Below, piece after piece: positions 1 through 10,200 of a stretch of DNA of 64,000 nt. A program made the translations under genes and the position numbers. Where the stretch lies: NCBI RefSeq assembly GCF_932526225.1, contig NC_064040.1:3941681-4005680 (forward strand), in the 5' to 3' direction. The notes beneath the pieces are model-generated. The model was not told where the DNA came from. It was given only the letters and a program-made list of their open reading frames with translations, and made no database searches. Numbering within the stretch: the stretch's first letter is position 1; each line of letters begins with the position of its first letter. This stretch comes from Nematostella vectensis. Taxonomy: Eukaryota; Cnidaria; Anthozoa; Actiniaria; Edwardsiidae.

Positions 1-255
1 AACCGGAAATTTACCTTTGTAACTCTCCCCCCTACCTGATAAATTATGGTGTTTCCCTAATTCTTTATGTACTCTAGTCGAAAGCAATGTGCGGGGGGAG
101 GGGAGGGGGTCTGATAAATAACAGTTATTTAAATTCTGGATGGCTAATAGCGATTGCTATCAACTTGGAACTATAATCAATATTTTCACAGCTTAAAATG
201 TAAAAAATAACACTTGAAAGTATTGCCCCGAGATAAATACCTATTACAGTATTAC
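1..255. other. Non-coding lead-in, nothing recognised
   Basis: AT-rich sequence with a G-run near 90-110 and no reading frame of note. It leads into the 46-bp minisatellite. Confidence 0.5.
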
Positions 256-1514
256 GATCCTAGAGATGAGCTCACTCATAGTACCTATATCAAAGTTAAA
301 ATACGCTCCTAATGATTGGCTCACTCATAGTACCTATATCACAGTTGCACGCTCCTAGTGATGAGCTCACTCATAGTACCTATTTCAAGTTGCACGCTCC
401 TAGTGATGGACTCACTCATAGTACCTATATCACAGTTGTACGCTCCTAGTGATGAACTCACTCATAGTACCTATATCACAGTTGTACGCTCCTAGTGATG
501 AGCTCACTCATAGCACCTATTTCTCAGTTGTAAGCTCCTAGTAATGAGCTCACTCATAGCACCTATTTCTCAGTTGTAAGCTCCTAGTGATGAGCTCACT
601 CATAGCACCTATTTCTCAGTTGTAAGCTCCTAGTGATGAGCTCACTCATAGCACCTATTTCTCAGTTGTAAGCTCCTAGTGATGAGCTCACTCATAGCAC
701 CTATTTCTCAGTTGTAAGCTCCTAGTGATGGACTCACTCATAGTACCTATATCACAGTTGTACGCTCCTAGTGATGGACTCACTCATAGTACCTCTATCA
801 CAGTTGAACGCTCCTAGTGATGGGCTCAGTCATAGTACCTATATCACAGTTGCACGCTCCTAGTGATGAGCTCACTCATAGTACCTATTTCTCAGTTGTA
901 AGCTCCTAGTGATGAGCTCACCCATAGTACCTTTTTCACAATTGCACGCTCCTAGTGATGAGCTCACTCATAGCACCTATTTCTCAGTTGTAAGCTCCTA
1001 GTGATGAGCTCACTCATAGTACCTATATCATAGTTGTACACTCCTAGTGATGGGCTCACTCATAGTACCTATATCACAGTTGTACGCTCCTAGTGATGGA
1101 CTCACTCATAGCACCTATTTCTCAGTTGTAAGCTCCTACTGATGAGCTCACTCATAGTACCTATTTCTCAGTTGCACGCTCCTAGTGATGAGCTCACTCA
1201 TAGTGCCTTTTTCACAATTGCACGCTCCTAGTGATGGGCTCACTCATAGCACCTATTTCTCAGTTGTAAGCTCCTAGTGATGAGCTCACTCATAGCACCT
1301 ATTTCTCAGTTGTAAGTTCCTAGTGATGAGCTCACTCATAGCACCTATTTCTCAGTTGTAAGCTCCTAGTGATGAGCTCACTCGTAGCACCTATTTCTCA
1401 GTTGTAAGCTCCTAGTGATGAGCTCACTCATAGTACCTATTTCTCAGTTACACGCTCCTAGTGATGGACTCACTCATTGTGCCTTTTTCACAATTGCACG
1501 CTCCTAGTGATGAG
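256..1514. repeat. 46-bp minisatellite downstream of the XKR gene
   Basis: About 28 tandem copies of a unit of about 46 bp. Each holds the palindromic core TGAGCTCACTCA followed by variants of ATAGTACCTATATCACAGTTG or ATAGCACCTATTTCTCAGTTG; the two variants occur in blocks, a sign of local homogenisation. The unit is not a multiple of three and carries stops. The array lies 3' of the XKR stop codon, and I see no similarity to the XKR exon ends, unlike several other arrays in this window. Confidence 0.9.
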
Positions 1515-1579
1515 GAGATCTTTTCATATGGATTTGTTTTCGAGTGAAAAAATTGGAAAGTCAATCTTCCCAAGGTGTC

Positions 1580-4386
1580 TCAGTCAAATCCCCATACCTC
1601 ACTCCTCTTTCTCTTTCGCTCTTTGACTTCAGGGTTTCCAGCCTCCATGTTCCTCTGCCTGTCTCTCTTCTTCCTATAGAAATAATGAGTCTTTTTACTA
1701 GACGAAACTCGAGCAAGATCCGGATGAAGACATTTGTAGTACACGACCATAATTACGAGCCCTAGAGCATAGCACAATGCGATAGTCAGAACGGCAGTGA
1801 CCTCAAACCCCACAGAGACCAACGTAGTCGGCTGCGTGAACCACAGTGCTGTGAGTACAATAGCTTCCACAAATTCCAAAGTATAGTACACTGTTGCCCA
1901 ATACCAGAGCCTTTCGGCCTCCACAAAGAATATACAAAACGTGTGAATGAGGGCGATAACAAGTCTAGTGAATCTTTGTTTCCAAGGTTGCCTCGGGAAC
2001 AAGCCAAGTTTATGTTTACTGATGAAGGCGAGCACCAATGCGCTGTGCAGCGACAAAAAGAGAAATAGCCAATACGGGAACTTCGCCGCGAAAAATACAA
2101 GAACTAAAACCCGAGATGTGAACAAGAGTGAGCGCCACAGCCACATCATGCAGTACATGTGCCAGTGCAGGCGACCGCGACGTTTCTTGGAATCGCGAAG
2201 GCATTTCACGTAATCTACAACAACACGTGAGTACGAGATGAAAGAGAGGAAGATAGAGACCGCTGTCCAGATGTCCCGCAGGCTCGTCTCTGGTACCGTG
2301 CGTTGTATGTAGCGGCGAAAGAGGATGTAGAGCTGTAACGTGAGCTGCGGGGCGTCTTCTGTAAAAGCCATAATCACGTACAAGAACGTCACGTCCAGGT
2401 TCATGGAAATGTGTTCTTGGAAATGCATCACGCTGTACAGTTGGCGCGTTTTGATGCGGTAAGCTTTCACCAAGATTCGCCAGTACCTGTGAGTTCATAG
2501 AATTATAAAAAGAGGTTTCCAAAGAGGATTTTAATAAGTATTGTATCCATTGTCATCTGCAGAAATCTCCCTTGAATGACCGGGCTAAGAAAACATACAA
2601 GGCAAAATGTCTGTTACGCTCACCTCTCAAGTAATCCTAGCAACAACGAATGCGTTACCATGACAACACACCAACCACTCTCCGGTCGACGCCCATTGAC
2701 CTCTTCCTCGTCGTCCTTGTAGCAAAGCACTGACATTACGTTGACGATAACCGCTGACACTAAGAGTAGCAGGATCGTCAGCACTCCGTAAGCGTAGTCG
2801 CCCGCAATGAAATGATCAGCGGTCACTTTAATGTCCGATGCCAAGTCTACGCCAAAAAACGCGACTGCAAGGAGGATCATAACTATCTCGGTGTAACTGG
2901 CATCTCCGCGGCTCTTCCAGAACTCGACCTCGTGTCTCTTCTTCCTGTTTTCATTCATGACAGCTTTGATAGCCCGACGGAATCGCTCTCGAGGGATTGT
3001 GCCATTTCTTCTGTGTAAACTATCCCTGTCGGTGTGTACATCGGCCATGAGGTCACTGTGGGGAAGAAGCGAGACGCTTCCAGAGTCGATGGCGCTTTTT
3101 AGATTGTATTCATTGTTATTAGTGCGTGACAGCGTATCACTTGCTTGTGTGACACTACCTTGCGCGAACTTAGATTGTGTGACACCACTTTGACTTACAC
3201 ATCCTTGCGTGACACCATTACCTTTGGTAGAATTTACCTCGATAGAAAAGTGCGTGACACTGTCAAGGGAGTCAAGAGAATCAAAAGAGTTCCCGGTAAT
3301 GCATGACGTCTGGGGCTCTAGCGTCTCTCTTGCTTTCATGAAATCTGACGACCTTGCCGCGTCATTGCCTAACAATGGTCTACCCTTTTTATTTTCATTG
3401 TTATTATCCAAGGGTGACTTGTCGAGTAGCCTGACATTAGAAGGGTCACTTTCTCCGCCCTCATCGCGTGAATGGTTGAGTAGCGTGACATTAGATGGGT
3501 CACTTTCATTGTCGTCACCGCGTGATCGGTTGAGTAGCGTGACATCAGAGGGGTGTCTTTCATTTCCCTCATCGAGTGTCTGGTTGAGTAGCGTGACATT
3601 AGATGGGTCAATTTCTCCGCCCTCATTGCGTGACTGGTTGAGTAGCGTGACATTAGATGGTTCAATTTCTCCGCACTCATTGCGTGACTGGTTGAGTAGC
3701 GTGACACTAGAGGGGACACTTTCATTGTCCTCATGCCGTGACTGACTAAGTAGTGTAACATTAGATGGGCCACTTTTGTCATCAGTACGTGTCTTCTTGA
3801 GTAGCCTTACAGGTTGTGTGACGTCCCGTGGCGTATGGCTTAGCAAAGTCAATGTCGTTGGGTCCATGTTAGTCCCACTAATCCACCCAGTTTTGCGTTT
3901 TTCTAGTAAATAACCACGTATTCGTGATAGCATCGAAGTCATGACAAATCTTCCTTGTTCTACATCCTCGTCATCGTTTGCATCCCTATGAATTCTCTCC
4001 CTCTCTATCTTATTGCTAACATTACTTATGATCTCCCTTTCACTCTCACTGATCTCCACGATGAACCGACCCGGGCTGACCGACTCTATATAGCTTTCTT
4101 CAAAAGTCGCGGAGACGGAGTAAGAATTCTCATCTTCCCATTCATCGGCTTCATTCTCCAAGTCATACTCTCCTTTGTGTGGACAAATGCGTCTAAACGC
4201 GGCGATCACCTTGTATAGAATTTCGATCTCATTGCGTGTCACAGAGATCCACCTGGATCCTTCTCCACACGACGCCTCCCTCACGGCATCAACTGCGTCT
4301 AGCCCTTCACACAGATCACGGAGTTTCAATATCACTTTGATCTCTTTTTCACTTAGAATATCAGTGATGACTTCATTTCCCTCCAT
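1580..4386 (-). CDS. XK-related protein (XKR family), two exons
   Basis: Exons 4386..2624 and 2486..1580, joined in phase 2 by a GTGAGC donor and a CACAG acceptor, about 889 aa. The XK family comprises multipass plasma-membrane proteins; some members act in caspase-linked phospholipid scrambling. The family core starts late, at about residue 490. Its first helices (ILLAVAFFGVDLASD) and the motif LLLGLLERYWR span the junction, followed by the hallmark EDAPQLTLQLYIL and several hydrophobic segments. The N-terminal half is an acidic, Ser/Thr-rich extension not usual for the family, with seven 18-residue repeats. I chose the start at MEGNEV; an in-frame Met 32 codons upstream (4482) is possible. 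Which XKR paralogue this is, and whether it scrambles lipid, cannot be told. Confidence 0.9.
3398..3780 (-). repeat. Coding 54-bp (18-aa) repeats in the XKR N-terminal extension
   Basis: About seven tandem repeats of the form xPSNVTLLNQSRxExxES within the long first exon. All are in frame and diverged at both DNA and protein level, so this is an older coding minisatellite. The repeats are acidic and polar and end before the membrane core. Their function is unknown; a disordered cytoplasmic tail is the simplest reading. Confidence 0.85.
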
Positions 4387-4991
4387 TGTAGCGCGTTGCG
4401 CTGACCTGCGAGTTATAGTAGTTTGTTGGTATGTTATGTAATCCTGTAGGTCATCCAACCGTAATTCGTAGAGCACAAACAACTTATTCTCCTTAGTGCA
4501 ATAAAATGTTTCCTATCAATTTATAAGGGAGAATCTACTGCTCCTATTTACATAAAATGTGTATGTTAATTCACCTGTTCATTTTGCTTGGGGTGTGTAT
4601 AGTGGGGAGAAACTTCAGGCTGGTCAGGTCTTGGAGTCGTGAAAGGGTTAATTGTGCGTTGTGGCTTGTCTCGTGGTTAATGCGTGATCGATAACTTGAC
4701 AGGGAGAGTTGCACGGAGTGTTTGTTATCAAAACACTGATCGGTAAGATAAGCAATGATACTTCCAGGGTCAAATAGGGGTGAGGCAAAAAAGTTATTTT
4801 ATTTTATTTTGTGTCTATTTCCATCTATTTACATGTGTGTGAGGGTTGGGCTAGTGACGGAGAAGGAAGGGGATGGTGTTAGCCTCTCGAAGTTTTGGGT
4901 TTTCTAAGGAGTAAAATGTCACCATGCAACCTTTCGCGCACGAAAGGTCATCCATGACGTTGGGTTGCCTGTGTGCTCATATCTTTTCAAG
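4387..4991. promoter_or_regulatory. Divergent intergenic region between XKR and the dehydrogenase
   Basis: About 600 bp separates two head-to-head start codons, so both promoters should lie here. I see no TATA box at a convincing distance. The sequence just before 4992 (TTTTCAAGATGGCGG) places the dehydrogenase ATG in a CCAT/AAGATGGCGG-type context common around animal start sites. Inference from arrangement only. Confidence 0.4.
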
Positions 4992-6700
4992 ATGGCGGAC
5001 GATCGTCTTTTTGTTCTTCGAGCACCGCCGTACGCGCTTGACCCAGAATTACAGCGAATTCTCGATAAGCAAAGCAAGATTCGTTTTATTCTCGAGAACG
5101 AGCTAACTGCTACAAGTAGAGCATTAGTAAAGGGATTGTTTATTTACGGCCCCTACAAATACGTGAGCAATTCCCTATTGGACGATCTCCCTTCTCTCAA
5201 GGTTATTTCTAGTATCGGTGCTGGGTTTGATCGTATAGACATCCCCGCTGCCACCAAAAGGGGGATACGAGTCGGTAATACTCCCGGGGTGGTACAGGAT
5301 TGTACTGCCGACATGGCTATCGGACTGTTACTAGCTTCCGCCAGACATATTGTTACCGGAGACGCAAACACGAGAAAGCCTGGGTTCACCAAGGTGAGAT
5401 TAGGACATTAGTGAAGAGGGTGATTCATCAGAGTGTCCAACATCTAGCCTTTCAAATCGCTATTTTTCGAGACTCACCGTCCTCGTCCCTTAACAAATCA
5501 AGTCCTCCCCCACCGAAAAACGCCCCCCCCCCTTAAAAGGATTGACATTCGTGACATAAAGTTCCTGTTTTCTTGTCTAGTGCCGAAAAAGACATGTATA
5601 GATAAGGATGCTGTTTAAAAAAAACATTATAATTCTATATCAAGACCCTATTATCATCTAAAGCAGACAAGAAAACAGGCATGTACAACTAAAACTTCCC
5701 ACCCCACCCCCATCACTTTTCTTAAGGTGTTTTTTCCCTAATAGGAGTCAATATTCAACTGTTTTGGCACCAGAGTCACAGGCTCAACTCTTGGCATAGT
5801 CGGCCTTGGAGCTGTCGGCTTTGCTGTGGCGATGCGAGCCAAAGGGTTCAAAATGAGAATATTATACCATGGCCGCACCAGAAGGGAGGGCAAAGAATGC
5901 GAGACTGGTTAGTACTTAGACCAGAGACCCAAACTTTCTGTATAAAGATGGCTAATTTGCATTAAGCAGACGTTAACTTGGGAGATATGCAGGGTGCCAG
6001 AATTCTCCCTTTGGCACCAAAAATTAGCAATTTCCCATTGAAAGATTGTAAAGTAGAATCTAACTTTTTTCAATGATACCTTACTGCACCCCTTCCTTTA
6101 CCCAACTGCCCTTTAGCAAATTCTGGGTATGTGCCAGTTAGGATATTATATCACCCAGCTCCCATCAATTAAGATTGCACTCTGCATGTCTAGGGCTCAC
6201 ATAAAGTTTTATATAACATCCCTCTTTTATCCCTACTACCCCCAAATGCTCCTCATCTTATAGTTATTATGTTCTTATTTCGGTATCTTCCATGTGTAGG
6301 TGCTGAGTATTGCAGTAAGCTAGACGAACTACTCAAGGAGTCAGACTTTGTTGTCTTATGCTGTGCTCTAACCAAAGAAACAAGACACTTGATAACAGCA
6401 GCACAACTCTCGCAGATGAAATCATCAGCAACACTAATCAATGTTGCTAGGGGCGGGATTGTCAATCATGATGACTTGACAACAGCTCTGCAAAATGGAG
6501 TCATTCGTGGTGCTGCACTTGATGTGACAGAACCCGAACCACTCCCCCACGGCCACCCCCTACTTGCGTTACCTAACGTGATTGTCACACCACATATTGG
6601 TACTCTGACTCTTGCTACAAGGAGTGCAATGATGGAAATGGGAATAGAGAACCTATTAGCAGGGCTTGGGTCAAAGCCTTTACCATACCCTTTAAACTAA
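4992..6700 (+). CDS. D-2-hydroxyacid dehydrogenase, glyoxylate/hydroxypyruvate reductase-like
   Basis: Three exons: 4992..5393, 5745..5907, 6300..6700, in phases 0 and 1, with donors GTGAGA and GTTAGT. They give 321 aa, the normal length for this family (human GRHPR is 328). The enzyme should reduce glyoxylate or hydroxypyruvate, or a related 2-keto acid, with NAD(P)H. Exon 1 has [19 protein letters not shown]. Exon 2 has the Rossmann motif [10 protein letters not shown]. Exon 3 has all three catalytic residues: Arg in NVARGGIVN, Glu in DVTEPEPLP and His in TPHIGTLT. The ATG at 4992 lies in frame behind a non-ATG extension, so I take it as the start. It converges on SPRTN, 505 bp from that gene's stop. 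Substrate preference cannot be read from sequence. Confidence 0.93.
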
Positions 6701-7205
6701 GTGCTTAATATAACGACACATCACAAAATACTGTATGTGTGAGTCCAAACTATTACCAAATAATTTCTGATGGTACTTACAGTAGTATCACAACACATGT
6801 TGATTTTTAATCATTTTAAATATCATAAAATATAGGTCAATCATATATAATTATGTACATCTGGGTTCTTATATAGAGTAGTTTTTAGTAGCCCATGAAA
6901 CATGTGCAAAATAAGCAATTAGCCAAGAGAGTCGCAAAGAGCAATTTGTTTTAAAAACATTTATTGAAGTGCAATGCAACATGGCAATATTGCGTGAACT
7001 AATGAAAAACAATCTAATAATCCTACTATATATCTTCTATGTATATTTCAAAAATACAACCCTGTTATTAGGGTTCAATGTAGCACAAATTAGATCTAGA
7101 TAAGAATACTTAAATTCCATAATATACAGTAATTAAGTGTTCTGAGCCTACTGTATTATTAGGCTTATTTTGTAATAAATTGCATGCTTGGTACTTTTAC
7201 TCATT
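6701..7205. other. Convergent intergenic/3' UTR region
   Basis: AT-rich. It should hold the 3' ends of the dehydrogenase (+) and SPRTN (-). An AATAAA on the minus strand at 6965..6960 is a candidate SPRTN poly(A) signal about 240 nt past its stop. No other feature seen. Confidence 0.45.
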
Positions 7206-10200
7206 CTAAAGAAGACATGAGTCTAAGTGCTGGTTGACCATTGCTTCTGGCATCTCTTTCTGACATACAGGGCAAGTAACATTATTACGGACTGTCTGGA
7301 GTGAGACTGGGGAATCCAACACTGTTATAGGTTTAGAGCAGCTCCCAGAAGGTGATTGAACACTTTCAGTCTTCTCTGCTTGCTTAAAAGCATCTTCAAT
7401 TGTCAAAATGGAAGTTTTCCTAGCTGATTTGCCTGTACTTGTATTCTTTTCTTTTGGTGCGATAGAGCCTTTTGTCTTCTCAGAGGTTTTTTTGTCTAGC
7501 ATGATCTTATCCTGTTTGCTTCTCTTGACTCTTATATTTCCTTCAGAACCCGAATGACTGTCTTTATCATTTGCCTTATTTCTAGCTCCCAGAACATATC
7601 CTTTTCCAGAAAATGGAACAATATGGCTTGCAGGATCCTCAGTTTTCCTTCGCTTAGATGCATTCTCATTTTCACAGTCAGAAGATTCTTTAATGCTGCC
7701 ATTGGATAATTCCTTAATATCCACATGGCTTCCACTGGTGCTACTGCTATTTACAAGTGAGCTATTTTCTGTGTCAAAAGATGCAAGTTTAGGAAGTGCA
7801 GGGGTCCCTGAGGAATTGATTGTAACTTGACTAGTTGTTTCCCCATTATTTGTTGTGTTGTTCTTTTTCTTAATTCGTTCAAATAATGATGGCAAATTTG
7901 GTGTTCCATTATCCTTTGTTTTATTCTTGGCTAGCCCGGAAGTACCAGCCTTTGCTTTTGTTTCACTGTTATTATCCTTCGATTTTGTCTTTTTCTTCTT
8001 GTAATTGTCTGGTTCTTTCACTTTACTGAAAGTCCCTCCACATTTAGCTTGGTGCTCGGCCCACCATGTATCACGTGGGGCAGGTGCCCTGTTCATTGAA
8101 CGCTTGACAACACCATAGAATGGAGGCCTGTTTTGGCACGGACCATTGCATTTCCACCAATGCTGCCGATAAACATCAACCTACAAGAATACAAAAAATA
8201 TTCAAGGATTTGAACAGAAGGAAATGATACTGTGGCGATGACTGAAGTAGGAAAAGTTTGGACTTGCCTCATCATGAAAGTTGTGATACACCTGAAACAC
8301 CATAAGGAGTTGAATTAGAAGTCATTTACACAAAATGGTAAAGTATCCCCTAGTAATTACAGTAAATTTTTATTTATTGACAGAATTGTCTCTTACTGTG
8401 ATATTTGTTCCTGTTGCCTTGTTGATTCTGTACATGTGTTTGTGGAATTCTGGGCCATGGCCATCGTGATCCTAAAAAAATAGAAATAATATAAAATGAA
8501 TACAGTGTAAACTCAATAAACTATAAGCAGCAATCAGGTTTCTGTTGAAATAAAGATAATGCAAAATTAAAAAAAACACAAAGTTATTCTAAATTTAGTG
8601 ATAATTGGTAAATAAACCACTTCTGGCGATTGGAATATCGGTAGATAACGTCCAAGGATTAGATATGGTACCAAAAATAAACAGTTGGCCCAGAAGACAG
8701 GTATCACTTTGGCTGGACGTTATCACCTGATATTTGTCCTGTGAAAATGTACATTTGACCTGTATTGACAAATGAGCATACATATACCACTATGCATGCA
8801 AGAAAATCTGGTTAAATGCCACACACTGTTTTATTGTTCACAGCAGCACTATAAAAGCCCTTTTTTCAATGTTATGTTTATAAAATATTAAAACTTTTGT
8901 GTGCTAACACACAAAAATTCCCTCAATCCAAAGCCCATAGGATTTATCTGGATTTACCTTATTATTTTGAGTAACAAAAAGCAGCGCATGGATCATCTCA
9001 TGCTGTGGGAGAAATTAAAAACTAATCAGCCCGTGCATTTTCCCAGAAACCCAGGTTGACAACTTTGGAACACAGTTACTTTAGACAATGGTTTTGAAGT
9101 TTGTTTGTAGCTATTTAACTTGCTGTTCTTTGTGTGTGAAATGTTGTCAACATAATTGCCTTAAAACTTATTTAATATCAGGGTGCAGTCTTATTGATTT
9201 CCGATTCCTGGATCAGGGGTGTTTTTAACAACCTGTTGTTGTTAGACCAAGGATTTAAAATTGATGTGTTGACTTTTGACTGATTTTGATACAGTGCGTA
9301 AAGGGACCTCTTGTGTTTTGGTTTGTTGTATCCACCAAAAGTGTATGTATGTATGTATTAGTATCCACCCACCAAAAGTGTCTATACTGGACTCTTCCTA
9401 GGTCTATCTTAAAGACTACCACCCACCAAAAGTGTCTACACTGGACTCTTCCTATGTCTATCTTAAAGACTACCACCCACCAAAAGTGTCTACACTGGAC
9501 TCTTCCTGGGTCTATCTTAAAGACTACCACCCACCAAAAGTGTCTACACTGGACTCTTCCTGGGTCTATTTTAAAGACTACCACCCACCAAAAGTGTCTA
9601 TACTGGACTCTTCCTGGGTCTGTCTTAAAGACTACCACCCACCAAAAGTGTCTACACTGGACTCTTCCTGGGTCTGTCTTAAAGACTACCACCCACCAAA
9701 AGTGTCTACACTGGACTCTTCCTGGGTCTGTCTTAAAGACTACCACCCACCAAAAGTGTCTACACTGGACTCTTCCTAGGTCTATTTTAAAGACTACCAC
9801 CCACCAAAAGTGTCTACACTGGACTCTTCCTGGGTCTATCTTAAAGACTACCACCCACCAAAAGTGTCTACACTGGACTCTTCCTGGGTCTATTTTAAAG
9901 ACTACCACCCACCAAAAGTGTCTACACTGGACTCTTCCTAGGTCTATTTTAAAGACTACCACCCACCAAAAGTGTCTACACTTGACTCTTCCTATGTCTA
10001 TCTTAAAGACTACCACCCACCAAAAGTGTCTACACTGGACTCTTCCTGGGTCTATCTTAAAGACTACCACCCACCAAAAGTGTCTACACTGGACTCTTCC
10101 TGGGTCTGTCTTAAAGACTACCACCCACCAAAAGTGTCTACACTGGACTCTTCCTGGGTCTGTCTTAAAGACTACCACCCACCAAAAGTGTCTACACTGG

